Assembly: GCF_028464145.1 (NCBI RefSeq)
Contig: NZ_JAQPCG010000009.1
Coordinates: 1-64,000 of the forward strand
Direction: 5' to 3'
DNA: 64,000 nt
DNA from: Maribacter sp. PR1
GTDB taxonomy: Bacteria > Bacteroidota > Bacteroidia > Flavobacteriales > Flavobacteriaceae
Positions 55,561-63,207 of this stretch are shown here, in pieces (position 1 is the stretch's first letter; every line of letters begins with the position of its first letter). A model generated the notes under the pieces. That model was not told the origin of the DNA. It ran no database searches and worked only from the letters and a program-made list of their open reading frames with translations. The position numbers and the translations under genes were made by a program.

Positions 55561-55677
55561 AGCTCTTTAACGTGCTATATTTTGATGGATTCAATTTCTA
55601 CACCAACAGTATGACCGACGGGCGTAATGTAAAGAGTTGTAAAAAATTGTACTTTTTAGAATGTCACCTAATCATTA

Positions 55678-58600
55678 CTAATTATAAATGCCTTTTACGT
55701 CTTTGTAGATTTTAAGTACTTCATCATAATAATCTCCTAGAAGGACGAATTCCTTCTTCAAAATATTTTCAAAATCCCTTATAATTTCTTTGGGCATACC
55801 ATAAAATGTATTTCTTAATACTTCAAAAGTATATCTGTTTTTTTGTTCTACCAGAATTGAATTTATTAAGTATAATTCCTTTAAAAATTTAGAAATTACA
55901 TTTACAATTAAAGGGTTGCCATGTCGACTATAATTTAAATTATCCAAGCATCGGTTGAAGTAATTTTCATTACCGACCAGCATAGCATAAAACTCATTTT
56001 TTAAAGTATCTAGGCTTATGCTAACACCGATATAGTTGGCCTTAAGTAAGTGACGGTAAAATTCAGTATTACACTTTTCAGGAAAAAATTTCAATAAATA
56101 CTTTTCAGGGTTTACAATATTATGCTGCAAATTACCTCTAATTTGAAAAAGAAGTAAGCTACTATTACTACTTATTAAGTTAAAATTTTCTCTCATTGAT
56201 AAATGCATGTTATCCACGAATAACTTCATTGGATAATCAAAGTCATTCATCTTTTCATCAAGCTTATAGGTAATGTCTAATTTTTCTTCGACTAAATCAG
56301 TTTCACAATTATTATTAATCCATACTAATAAAGATTCGAAAAATTCAATTCTATTTTTTTTATAATCTTCATGGTTATAAAACCTTCTAATGCCCTTATC
56401 AGTTATCTGCAATGACAAAGGAGATTCTCTCGAATGTTTTTCCTCTGTAAGAAGGAGTCCAATCCACTCTTTCAAAATATATGATAGCGAGAACTTATTT
56501 GTAAATTTAAAATCAAGCTCCTTCTCTAGATTAAAAAATAGCATCAATGAAGTTATATCCAAAGCGAATTTTGGGTTTTCCCTTGTCTGTATTTCCTTGG
56601 TCATTGAGGAGGGTATGGTGGTAAACATGTTCTCCTTCCCACTCGTCAAGTACAAATAAGCATCAATGGGATTATTCCTAAAAACTACTCTTACAATTTC
56701 AGTAAAACCTAATTGGTATGTATAATAATCATTCAAATGCTTCTCTCTAATCTTCTTTTCTTGCGAGCCCTGCATTCCAAATTGTTCGACTAGAAGCTTT
56801 TCAAAATCTTCTATTTTTTCAGGAACTTGAAATGATGCAAAACCCAATTCATTGAGAGGGTTCTGAATTTCCTTTTGAATATCATAGCTAAGCTGTAGCT
56901 CATCATTATAAATATCAATGATTTCAATTGTATTAATAAGGCCTGTAAGTTTATTCTCTTTTATAAATTTATCTCCCACCTTTCTTCCTATAAATTCTTT
57001 GTGTAGACCTGTATCCTTTTCAATTTTTAGTTCCTCTACTTTTTCAATGTCTATAGAATATTTTACCCAAGCTCCTTTTACAACAACTTCATATTTTTTA
57101 AAATAATCTTGACCAAATAAATGCGATATTCCTAAGTAATATTTTCTTGCCTCAATATTGGATCTGTTTGAAGCTAAATTATGCATGATATTCCTTCCTT
57201 TCTGAATATCAATATTATTTCTAAGAAGCAACCTGCTAACACCTACTCCAGTATGTTCATTTTCAAATTTTTCCTTGATAGACTTAGAAATGTTACTTAT
57301 TTCGTCAAATTGCTCTAATTTTTCAAGGCATATTAGATAGAAAAAAAGGTAGCTTTCATCGTTTGGAAAAGATTGATATAAGATGTAATCTATTTCTTTT
57401 AGTTCACCCCAATCATTTTTTTGTAGATTTAAATTATGCTCAATTCCTAATAATTCCTTGTCGGGATATTTACTTCTTAAACGATATAATTTCAGTAACT
57501 CTAGTAATTGCTTATATACCCCTCTTCCTCCTTCTTTGTTTTTTGAAAGCTGTTGTTCAAGTGAAAGGACATACAATTTAAGTGAAGGTGAAGTTTTAGT
57601 TTTATCAACATAGGTACTCATAAAACTTATTGCTTCTTCAAGTTTGCCCAGGTTCAAAAGATTCTCTGAAAGCAAATCTTTATAATTAACATCTAGACTA
57701 TTATCATCAATCAACCCTCGTAAATCTGAATATAATTTTTCAGAATCAAACTCATTTAAATACCTAATTTGACAAGTAATATTATATAGTAATTTTAGTT
57801 CCTTACTACTGAATTCTTTGGAAAGAACTTTTGCACAAACCTCCTTAAACTCCGACTCTGTTAATTGACTATACAAAGAATTTAAAAAGGCATTAAGCAA
57901 ATTAAATCCTACTCTTTCATCAATAATATTTATAGAACTCAAATACTCCCCAAAGGTTTGGGGGATTTCTTGCTTTCTATTAGACAAAAACAATAAAACG
58001 GCTTTGAAAAGAAACAGTTCGCTTATTTTTTCACCTCCATCATCCTCATATTTTTTTACCACAGACAATGATTTTTCAAACTCCTCATTATAATTCAACA
58101 CTTGACAAAAAGTCATTGTGTAAAACCAGTTTAAATTATGTAAGCTATTATAAGTTTCCTCTATGCTTTTCATAAAGGCTTCATCTTTTGTTTTATAATA
58201 TTTGAAGTATTGATAAAAAAAGCTCTGGTGGTATATGGACTCTTTAATCTCAGTTTCCTCCAAAGGATTGAGAAATGCTTCTAAAAAAGTTATTGCATCA
58301 TCAATAATCTGTTCATCTTCAAAAGCGAATTTATAACCAGAAATATATCTAATAGGGTTGTCATTAAATATCTTGTTAATCAACAAGTCGATTGCAACTA
58401 TCCATGCCTGTTTATTTGGATAAGTAAGAGTCTTGTATTTTTTGAGGTCTATGTTTAGTGTTAGTCCATACTTTTCTAAATCCTCAATAAAGTTTAATCG
58501 TGAATTTTTAACTATCCAATAAATCAAGTTTAATTGGAAATTGTAGTCCTCTGAAACCAGCTGGGGTAATTCCAATAATGTTTTCTCAAAGTCCTTTGAA

Positions 58601-59076
58601 ATTAGAAGTTTAGCAAACCATGCATTAAGGTTGTTAGCATCAATCGATATGATTTCCTCAATCAACTGTATGGATTCTTCTTCTTTATCTAAATTCAGAT
58701 ATTCAATGCATGCCTTCTCCTTCAACTTCTTATCTTCTTTATTCAAAAGATAGGATTGCACAAATTCATTAGCAGTTACTTTTATTGAATAATCAACTAA
58801 TTCGCTTTTACATGTGGCTTTTAAAAAAAGTATTTTGCTTGAAATTTTATTGTCCTTGATTTCACCTTCATTAATTCTAGATTCAATTTCTTCTAAAAGC
58901 TGTAAGGCTGTTCTGGGTTTAAACTCATTTATGAGCTGCTCAATAGCCTTTAATTGCGCTTTATACTCATTCAATATTATTGAAAGACCATCGATAAAGT
59001 AAGTAACATTATCTCCTATCTGTAAGTTTCCTCCCCTTGTATTTATCTGGCCCTGATTAAAATTCTTATTAGTCAT
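55678..59076 (-). CDS. TPR / GreA-C-like / PIN-like conflict protein
   Basis: The 1132-residue protein opens with a glycine-rich beta motif ('NQGQINTRGGNLQIGDNVTY'). A long TPR-like helical region (about 30-680) follows, then a GreA/GreB C-terminal-like stretch near 690-750 ('HKEFIGRKVGDKFIKENKLT', 'INTIEIIDIYNDELQLSYDI'). The C-terminal region from about 830 starts 'PKFALDITSLMLFFNLEKEL' and resembles the PIN-like nuclease part of TPR-GreABC-C-PIN proteins, a class linked to biological conflict. RNA cleavage is therefore possible but unproven. The start overlaps the small upstream gene by 8 bp. The ATG at 59076 is preferred over an upstream in-frame start. Confidence 0.75.
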   Translation of the reverse strand: MTNKNFNQGQINTRGGNLQIGDNVTYFIDGLSIILNEYKAQLKAIEQLINEFKPRTALQLLEEIESRINEGEIKDNKISSKILFLKATCKSELVDYSIKVTANEFVQSYLLNKEDKKLKEKACIEYLNLDKEEESIQLIEEIISIDANNLNAWFAKLLISKDFEKTLLELPQLVSEDYNFQLNLIYWIVKNSRLNFIEDLEKYGLTLNIDLKKYKTLTYPNKQAWIVAIDLLINKIFNDNPIRYISGYKFAFEDEQIIDDAITFLEAFLNPLEETEIKESIYHQSFFYQYFKYYKTKDEAFMKSIEETYNSLHNLNWFYTMTFCQVLNYNEEFEKSLSVVKKYEDDGGEKISELFLFKAVLLFLSNRKQEIPQTFGEYLSSINIIDERVGFNLLNAFLNSLYSQLTESEFKEVCAKVLSKEFSSKELKLLYNITCQIRYLNEFDSEKLYSDLRGLIDDNSLDVNYKDLLSENLLNLGKLEEAISFMSTYVDKTKTSPSLKLYVLSLEQQLSKNKEGGRGVYKQLLELLKLYRLRSKYPDKELLGIEHNLNLQKNDWGELKEIDYILYQSFPNDESYLFFYLICLEKLEQFDEISNISKSIKEKFENEHTGVGVSRLLLRNNIDIQKGRNIMHNLASNRSNIEARKYYLGISHLFGQDYFKKYEVVVKGAWVKYSIDIEKVEELKIEKDTGLHKEFIGRKVGDKFIKENKLTGLINTIEIIDIYNDELQLSYDIQKEIQNPLNELGFASFQVPEKIEDFEKLLVEQFGMQGSQEKKIREKHLNDYYTYQLGFTEIVRVVFRNNPIDAYLYLTSGKENMFTTIPSSMTKEIQTRENPKFALDITSLMLFFNLEKELDFKFTNKFSLSYILKEWIGLLLTEEKHSRESPLSLQITDKGIRRFYNHEDYKKNRIEFFESLLVWINNNCETDLVEEKLDITYKLDEKMNDFDYPMKLFVDNMHLSMRENFNLISSNSSLLLFQIRGNLQHNIVNPEKYLLKFFPEKCNTEFYRHLLKANYIGVSISLDTLKNEFYAMLVGNENYFNRCLDNLNYSRHGNPLIVNVISKFLKELYLINSILVEQKNRYTFEVLRNTFYGMPKEIIRDFENILKKEFVLLGDYYDEVLKIYKDVKGIYN

Positions 59077-59446
59077 ATTTATCTCCAATATGAATATCCC
59101 CACCTTTAGAATCAATGTTACCAGTATTTATATTCTTATAGTTCTGGATTGTGTTTTTAGGAAGAATGTCAATAATTTCTTTTAAGTAATTTACATGAAC
59201 AGGATTATCCTCAATGGAGTTTTCTACTATTGCTTTTACCATTGCTTGTTTATCTTCTTTTGTTGGATTTTCTTGTAACTCTTTCAGAGCTTTTTTGGGC
59301 TTTCCATTTTTGTATAATAAAGATTTGAACCAATTGACAGCTTCTTCAGAGGCTTTCTCCCCTACGTTTTCAAAGGCACTTTCTAACCCTTTATTCGCCA
59401 AAGTTGTTATTAGGGCTGTTAAGGCTGCTGTTGTGATAATAGGCAT
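59069..59446 (-). CDS. Small helical partner protein with matching C-terminal beta motif
   Basis: The 125-residue protein has an N-terminal, partly hydrophobic helical domain (MPIITTAALTALITTLANKG, 'KASEEAVNWFKSLLYKNGKP') and a second helical part ('EDKQAMVKAIVENSIEDNPV'). It ends in 'NINTGNIDSKGGDIHIGDKY', which mirrors the N-terminal motif of the downstream TPR protein ('GQINTRGGNLQIGDN'). Shared motifs of this kind at adjoining ends are typical of bacterial effector/sensor pairs that join through beta-stacked or amyloid-like contacts. Overlap with the TPR gene (8 bp) shows tight coupling. The helical domain could be an effector or a chaperone-like part. Confidence 0.7.
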   Translation of the reverse strand: MPIITTAALTALITTLANKGLESAFENVGEKASEEAVNWFKSLLYKNGKPKKALKELQENPTKEDKQAMVKAIVENSIEDNPVHVNYLKEIIDILPKNTIQNYKNINTGNIDSKGGDIHIGDKYD

Positions 59447-59536
59447 GTTTTAGTGATTTAATTCCCTGCAAGTTAAATAATAAACTGTAAGAGAAATCAC
59501 ATAGATATTAACAACCTTCGCAATTAAATTTACTAA

Positions 59537-59629
59537 TTAGTTCAACTGGTCATCAATCTTCTTTATTCCCTTAATCTTACTCAAAAACTTTGCACATGAA
59601 TCCTGTTCGGTTTTGTAGTGTTCTGGCAG
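59537..59629 (-). pseudogene. C-terminal coding remnant
   Basis: A 30-codon open stretch ends in a stop and reads LPEHYKTEQDSCAKFLSKIK, then GIKKIDDQLN. It is protein-like but has no start codon and is closed upstream by TAA. Family unknown. Confidence 0.35.
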
Positions 59630-59683
59630 TTAAGCGTTAAGCAAAAACCGAATGGAGTGCACCAACTTTGTTATTAAGGTAAG

Positions 59684-59770
59684 TCATTTGGACTCAGCCC
59701 ATCTTTTGTACTGTTCTAGCTCCCTTGGGTTCTTAATTAAATAAATGTTATGGTTGTCGATTAAATATTC
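59684..59770 (-). pseudogene. C-terminal coding remnant cut at the 32-bp inverted element
   Basis: A 28-codon stretch reads EYLIDNHNIYLIKNPRELEQ, then YKRWAESK and a stop. In-frame coding ends exactly where the inverted element at 59774 begins, as if the rest of the gene had been replaced. Family unknown. Confidence 0.4.
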
Positions 59771-59773
59771 TTA

Positions 59774-59805
59774 ACTCTTTACAGAATGCACCATTTGTAA
59801 AGAGT
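59774..59805. repeat. 32-bp inverted element, right of the TPR/PIN module
   Basis: ACTCTTTAC (59774-59782) and GTAAAGAGT (59797-59805) flank a 14-nt centre. Arm sequence and centre length are identical to the element at 55529-55560. Confidence 0.7.
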
Positions 59806-59841
59806 CTATTACCTAGTAGTAATTTTGTTATCTTCCTTCAA

Positions 59842-59858
59842 AGTTTAAATAAACGATT
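59842..59858 (+). repeat. Cassette-boundary repeat R0
   Basis: AGTTTAAATAAACGATT: one mismatch to the consensus AGTTCAAATAAACGATT. It marks the left end of the plus-strand module array. Confidence 0.7.
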
Positions 59859-59888
59859 CTTTATCATCTAGGGTGGAGGCATAAAAAA

Positions 59889-59907
59889 GCCGATAACAAA
59901 TATCGGC
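59889..59907 (-). terminator. Leftward terminator-like hairpin
   Basis: GCCGATA/TATCGGC arms with a 5-nt loop (59889-59895, 59901-59907) are followed on the minus strand by six T residues. No leftward gene lies to its right, so it may be a remnant of lost sequence or serve to insulate the array. Confidence 0.5.
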
Positions 59908-60026
59908 CTAGACTAGCTAACTCAAACTTAAGAACGTATCCATGAATGGAACTGCAAAGTTACTAGGGCTAAATAGAATGACAGAAAGATATAGTTGATC
60001 AAATGGTTACTAAATTGTATTTTCCA

Positions 60027-60043
60027 AGTTCAAATCAAGGATT
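60027..60043 (+). repeat. Cassette-boundary repeat R1
   Basis: AGTTCAAATCAAGGATT: three mismatches to the consensus, 9 bp before the acyltransferase start. Confidence 0.55.
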
Positions 60044-60051
60044 AATTAGAA

Positions 60052-60660
60052 ATGGATTTATCAGATTTTATTAAGGACGTATATCACGATTTGCCCATGT
60101 TACCTAAGGAATCGCCTCCCTGGAAAATAATCAGCAATCTTGAGATAATGCTTGAAGATTTGTTTCCCACGTTAGAATCAAAAAACTATATGGTATCAGA
60201 TTGTGTAGCGGTTCATGAAACTGCTTTGGTTGAAAATGGTGTAACGCTTAAACCAAACACGATAATTGGACCACGTTGTACTATAAAGTCCGGTTCATAT
60301 TTTCGAAATGGCGTTTATTTGGTAAGTGATGTAGTTATAGGTGCAAATTGTGAGATTAAGCAGAGTATCATATTGAAAAATTCAAGTGCTGCACACCTAA
60401 ACTACATCGGGAACTCACTAATAGGGGAGGATGTCAATTTAGAAGCTGGATCTATTCTTGCCAATCATTTCAATGAACGAGTAGACAAAAATATTCGAGT
60501 CTTGTTAGAAGGTATGATAGTAGAAACCAATATGGTCAAGTTCGGCTCGTTAATAGGGGATCATTCTAGAATAGGGGCGAATTCCGTACTCAACCCTGGA
60601 ACTATATTGCATCCGAGATCTATTGTTCCTCGCTTAAAACATATAGATCAAATAAAGTAG
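60052..60660 (+). CDS. Hexapeptide-repeat (left-handed beta-helix) transferase-like protein
   Basis: The 202-residue protein has hexapeptide turns of the LpxA/GlmU type: 'VAVHETALVENGVTLKPNTI', 'IGPRCTIKSGSYFRNGVYLV', 'SDVVIGANCEIKQSIILKNS' and 'GSLIGDHSRIGANSVLNPGT'. It closely resembles the acetyltransferase half of sugar-nucleotide enzymes, with a His in 'SSAAHLNYIG' at the usual catalytic place. No nucleotidyltransferase half is attached. The substrate is probably a sugar nucleotide. It occupies the first full module of the repeat-delimited array. Confidence 0.8.
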   Translation: MDLSDFIKDVYHDLPMLPKESPPWKIISNLEIMLEDLFPTLESKNYMVSDCVAVHETALVENGVTLKPNTIIGPRCTIKSGSYFRNGVYLVSDVVIGANCEIKQSIILKNSSAAHLNYIGNSLIGEDVNLEAGSILANHFNERVDKNIRVLLEGMIVETNMVKFGSLIGDHSRIGANSVLNPGTILHPRSIVPRLKHIDQIK

Positions 60661-60673
60661 AACGAAGTTGAAA

Positions 60674-60690
60674 AGTTCAAGTAAAGGATG
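60674..60690 (+). repeat. Cassette-boundary repeat R2
   Basis: AGTTCAAGTAAAGGATG: two mismatches within the 16-base core. Its last three bases are the ATG of the next gene, and it follows the acyltransferase stop by 13 bp. Confidence 0.65.
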
Positions 60691-61602
60691 AACTCTAATA
60701 TATTACTAGGTAAAATTTTGCAACGCTTTTGTGATAGTGGAATCTCAAGAGTAGAAGGGTACAATAGTTTTGAGTATTTACGTGAGACCAGTAATTACGT
60801 GTATGTAAAGCGCGAAAATGGTCAGGAAATTTCAATTCCTTTTAAAAAGATCATTGTAGGAATTGAAGCATTCAAATTGAATCCAGAATTATTTAATCTA
60901 GGACCATCTGAATTGAGACCATATGGTATTACACATATAACAAGCCCAATTTGGTCTCTTTTGCATTTACTTGCGCCTGAAGAATATGGCAATGGCGACA
61001 TTTTGTTGGATAGGACTCAAAAAAAATCAAGTCTTAATATATATGGAGTTTTGGAACATGAGTTGGAATTGACATGGCGAATCTATGAACTTGCTTTGAA
61101 GGCCTATCATCACGCTGACTACTTATTTCATAAAGGTAGAGGTGAAGAAATGAGAATTGTATCCAATTCAATGTCATTAAAATTTATAAGAATAGTATGC
61201 GCCAGAACCTGTGTATTAGAAATTTCTAAATTGATAACTGAAGGGCAAAACAATCATTATAGTTTCTGGAATTTAGTGAATAGGATTAAGAATAAAAAAA
61301 TTGTCGGAAACATCAATATTTCTGCCAATACTTTGAGCGAAATTGAAAGTTCTTTGTTGAAGAATAAAGACAACATTAAAACATTTAAGACCATCAGAGA
61401 TAAATTAGTGGCGCATGATGATTTTGATAATTATCATATCCCAAGGCCACTATTGAGTGACTTATTACCATTACTAGAAATGACATACAATATACTTTGC
61501 AAACTCTGTGTTGAACAATATCAAAAAGAGTGTCCACCTGGACCAAAGAATAATGTCAGTATGGACTTAGAAAATTTCCTAAATATGCAAAAGTTCAAAT
61601 AA
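60688..61602 (+). CDS. HEPN-like protein (AbiU2-type C-terminus)
   Basis: The 304-residue protein has an unassigned N-terminal part (about 1-100). An all-helical C-terminal part contains 'FKTIRDKLVAHDDFDNYHIP'. The Arg-x5-His pattern followed by Asp is the HEPN ribonuclease signature seen in AbiU2-like proteins. HEPN proteins often cleave RNA in toxin or phage-defence systems. No antitoxin partner (MNT) is adjacent, so it stands alone in its module. The stop codon lies inside repeat R3. Confidence 0.65.
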   Translation: MNSNILLGKILQRFCDSGISRVEGYNSFEYLRETSNYVYVKRENGQEISIPFKKIIVGIEAFKLNPELFNLGPSELRPYGITHITSPIWSLLHLLAPEEYGNGDILLDRTQKKSSLNIYGVLEHELELTWRIYELALKAYHHADYLFHKGRGEEMRIVSNSMSLKFIRIVCARTCVLEISKLITEGQNNHYSFWNLVNRIKNKKIVGNINISANTLSEIESSLLKNKDNIKTFKTIRDKLVAHDDFDNYHIPRPLLSDLLPLLEMTYNILCKLCVEQYQKECPPGPKNNVSMDLENFLNMQKFK

Positions 61603-61608
61603 ACGATG
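61592..61608 (+). repeat. Cassette-boundary repeat R3
   Basis: AGTTCAAATAAACGATG, consensus over 16 bases. The TAA stop of the HEPN-like gene is contained in it (61600-61602). Confidence 0.8.
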
Positions 61609-61660
61609 AATAATTATTATGTGGTGCTAAAAATAACTATATTGCACCATAATTATTATT
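61609..61660. promoter_or_regulatory. Inverted-repeat operator upstream of the ParDE-like pair
   Basis: The left arm AATAATTATTATGTGGTGC (61609-61627) pairs with the right arm GCACCATAATTATTATT (61644-61660), imperfectly over about 17 bp. It ends one base before the antitoxin start, as expected for an autoregulatory ribbon-helix-helix operator. Confidence 0.6.
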
Positions 61661-61661
61661 T

Positions 61662-61904
61662 ATGCAAACTACTAGAAAGTCAATAACATTTACGGACCAA
61701 CAGGATAGTTGGATTAAGCTCAGAGTTGAGAAAGGGGATTTCACCAACGATAGTGAATACATCCGTGAACTGGTCAGAAAGGACCAGGCAGAGAATATGA
61801 AACTCTTGGAACTCAAACAAGCTATAGATGAAGGTCTACAAAGTGGCCGAAGCCCCTTGAAAATAAGCGATATTATCAAGAAGGTGGATAATGGGGAGCT
61901 ATAA
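61662..61904 (+). CDS. ParD-like ribbon-helix-helix antitoxin
   Basis: The 80-residue protein starts MQTTRKSITFTDQQDSWIKL, and 'NDSEYIRELVRKDQAENMKL' gives the strand-helix-helix of ParD-type DNA-binding antitoxins. The C-terminal part ('GLQSGRSPLKISDIIKKVDN') would wrap the toxin. It overlaps the toxin gene by 14 bp and is preceded by a matching inverted repeat. Pair identification is good, while subfamily is by general resemblance. Confidence 0.88.
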   Translation: MQTTRKSITFTDQQDSWIKLRVEKGDFTNDSEYIRELVRKDQAENMKLLELKQAIDEGLQSGRSPLKISDIIKKVDNGEL

Positions 61905-62184
61905 TCTTTCCACTAGGGCTCAATTTGATGTTGTTGGAATTTATAAGTACGGGATAAAGTATTTCGGTACCGAACAAGCTGTTGTTTATTTGACCGAGCT
62001 AGAAGATTTTTTGGAAGAACTAGCAGAACGCCCAGAACTCGCCAGAGATGCTTCACTAATTGCCAACGGATTAAAGTTCTATAATTTCAAAGGCCATGTA
62101 ATTTATTATTCATTTGATAATGCTAGTGAAATATACGTGGTCAGGATTCTAGGTAAAAGAATGAATTTCGAAGAACATTTGTAA
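61891..62184 (+). CDS. ParE/RelE-superfamily toxin
   Basis: The 97-residue protein has the ParE pattern: 'YNLSTRAQFDVVGIYKYGIK' at the start, then 'ERPELARDASLIANGLKFYN', and 'GHVIYYSFDNASEIYVVRIL' followed by 'GKRMNFEEHL'. ParE toxins typically block DNA gyrase. It overlaps the antitoxin gene by 14 bp. Its last stop base is the first base of repeat R4. Confidence 0.88.
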   Translation: MGSYNLSTRAQFDVVGIYKYGIKYFGTEQAVVYLTELEDFLEELAERPELARDASLIANGLKFYNFKGHVIYYSFDNASEIYVVRILGKRMNFEEHL

Positions 62185-62200
62185 GTTCAAATAAACGATT
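62184..62200 (+). repeat. Cassette-boundary repeat R4
   Basis: AGTTCAAATAAACGATT, full consensus. It starts on the last base of the ParE stop codon and ends 3 bp before the next start. Confidence 0.8.
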
Positions 62201-62203
62201 CAA

Positions 62204-62590
62204 ATGACACTGAATGATATAATAGAAGAATTTAAAAATGAGTTTGGTATAATCTCGAATAAGTTTGTTGTCATTGAAGAAGACCTGATTAATTTATCAA
62301 CCTCAGGAAAAAAATATGTTTATCACCCAGGGGTATATGTTTTCTTCTTGGAAGGTGTTGTTGTAAAGGTAGGGAGACATTTGACTAATAGCCGAAAAAG
62401 AGCTCTAGAACATATTAAAGACAATACAAAAAATAATGAGTTCGAGATGGCATCTTTAAAAAACAATGTTAAAGCAAAGGTTTTACTTTTTAACTTAGAA
62501 AACCCTGAAGATTATCATTGGTCTGCATCTGTGGAAATGTTTTTGGAAAAGAGGTTAAGTCCAATCATAGAATCAAAGCGAAAAGGCTAA
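62204..62590 (+). CDS. GIY-YIG-nuclease-like small protein
   Basis: The 128-residue protein has a diverged GIY-YIG core: 'YHPGVYVFFLEGVVVKVGRH' in place of G-I-Y...Y-I-G, then 'SRKRALEHIKDN' with conserved Arg and His, and a Glu in 'VEMFLEKRLSPIIE' where the catalytic Glu would be. Several single-strand-cutting enzymes share this fold. The substitutions mean activity is uncertain. It is the only gene of its module, with R4 just before it and R5 seven bases after it. Confidence 0.6.
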   Translation: MTLNDIIEEFKNEFGIISNKFVVIEEDLINLSTSGKKYVYHPGVYVFFLEGVVVKVGRHLTNSRKRALEHIKDNTKNNEFEMASLKNNVKAKVLLFNLENPEDYHWSASVEMFLEKRLSPIIESKRKG

Positions 62591-62596
62591 AACTAA

Positions 62597-62613
62597 AGTT
62601 CAAAAAAACGATT
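62597..62613 (+). repeat. Cassette-boundary repeat R5
   Basis: AGTTCAAAAAAACGATT: one mismatch to the consensus, six bases after the previous stop. Confidence 0.75.
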
Positions 62614-62674
62614 CCCTGAAAACATCTATTTAATAGTTTGCATGATTTTTGTAATTTTATTTTAAAGAATTGAT

Positions 62675-62917
62675 ATGAGCACCTCTGAATTAAATACTAC
62701 AAAAAAGGAACTCGTTAGCTGGATACAGTCTTTAAAAGATGATACGCTTGTTGGTTTGCTAAACTCAGTGAAGCTTTCTAGTGAGGGTAAATCAAGCGAT
62801 TGGTGGGATGAACTTACCGAAAGCGACAGAGTGAATATCCTGAGTGGCATAAGGGATTATCAACAAGGTGAGACGCTCGATTCGAAAGAATTCTGGAACG
62901 GCCTGGCCAATGGATAA
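62675..62917 (+). CDS. Antitoxin-like small acidic protein
   Basis: The 80-residue protein (MSTSELNTTKKELVSWIQSL ... 'WWDELTESDRVNILSGIRDY') resembles short antitoxins of RelE/ParE pairs from Bacteroidota. These start with a helical segment and end in 'W..L' toxin-binding residues ('KEFWNGLANG'). It overlaps the toxin gene by 8 bp, and no ribbon-helix-helix is evident. Identification rests mostly on the pairing. Confidence 0.7.
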   Translation: MSTSELNTTKKELVSWIQSLKDDTLVGLLNSVKLSSEGKSSDWWDELTESDRVNILSGIRDYQQGETLDSKEFWNGLANG

Positions 62918-63206
62918 CCACTACAAAGTTATTTGGACCAGACGTTCACTGACAAACGCTTTGGCCATCAAAAGTTATCTGAACAAAAAATTCAGCAAGA
63001 AAGAGGTAGTCAATTTCGAACGTTTACTCAGACAGTTCGAACTTACAGTCTCCAACTTTCCTACACTATATCCAGAGTCAAACAAACAAAAGTCATTAAG
63101 AAGAGCTGTAATACACAAGAACACCACTGTATTCTACATTTTCGATAAAAATCAGGTGACTGTAATTGCGATGAAGGATAACAGGCAAGAGAAGGCAAGT
63201 AAATAA
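62910..63206 (+). CDS. RelE/ParE-family toxin
   Basis: The 98-residue protein starts MDNHYKVIWTRRSLTNALAI and carries 'FERLLRQFELTVSNFPTLYP' and the typical C-terminal strand 'AVIHKNTTVFYIFDKNQVTV' followed by 'IAMKDNRQEKASK'. This matches RelE/ParE toxins with a basic tail. I start at the ATG overlapping the antitoxin stop; an upstream GTG is unlikely. Repeat R6 begins 2 bp after its stop. Confidence 0.82.
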   Translation: MDNHYKVIWTRRSLTNALAIKSYLNKKFSKKEVVNFERLLRQFELTVSNFPTLYPESNKQKSLRRAVIHKNTTVFYIFDKNQVTVIAMKDNRQEKASK

Positions 63207-63207
63207 C

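Larger units (their letters stand above)
55150..55677. other. Gene-free junction rich in short inverted repeats
   Basis: No gene is supported. The stretch holds a perfect palindrome AAAACGGCCGTTTT (55264-55277) and a degenerate ACTCTTT...AAAGAGT pair (55283-55317). It also holds a minus-strand copy of the cassette-boundary repeat (55476-55490), the 32-bp inverted element at 55529-55560 and a lone GTAAAGAGT half at 55629-55637. It forms the left border between the nitrate cluster and the conflict-gene region. Confidence 0.6.
59447..60051. other. 600-bp junction with gene remnants and repeats
   Basis: No intact gene. It contains two minus-strand C-terminal coding remnants (59537-59629 and 59684-59770), an inverted repeat TTCGGTTTTG/CAAAAACCGAA (59606-59652) enclosing a tandem GTTAAGC-GTTAAGC, the 32-bp inverted element (59774-59805), two copies of the cassette-boundary repeat and a leftward terminator-like hairpin. 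Confidence 0.6.

Noticed and set aside
55150-55677. Possible CRISPR array because of repeated GTAAAGAG motifs
   Set aside because: The motifs are short, in both orientations and irregularly spaced, with no uniform spacers and no cas genes.
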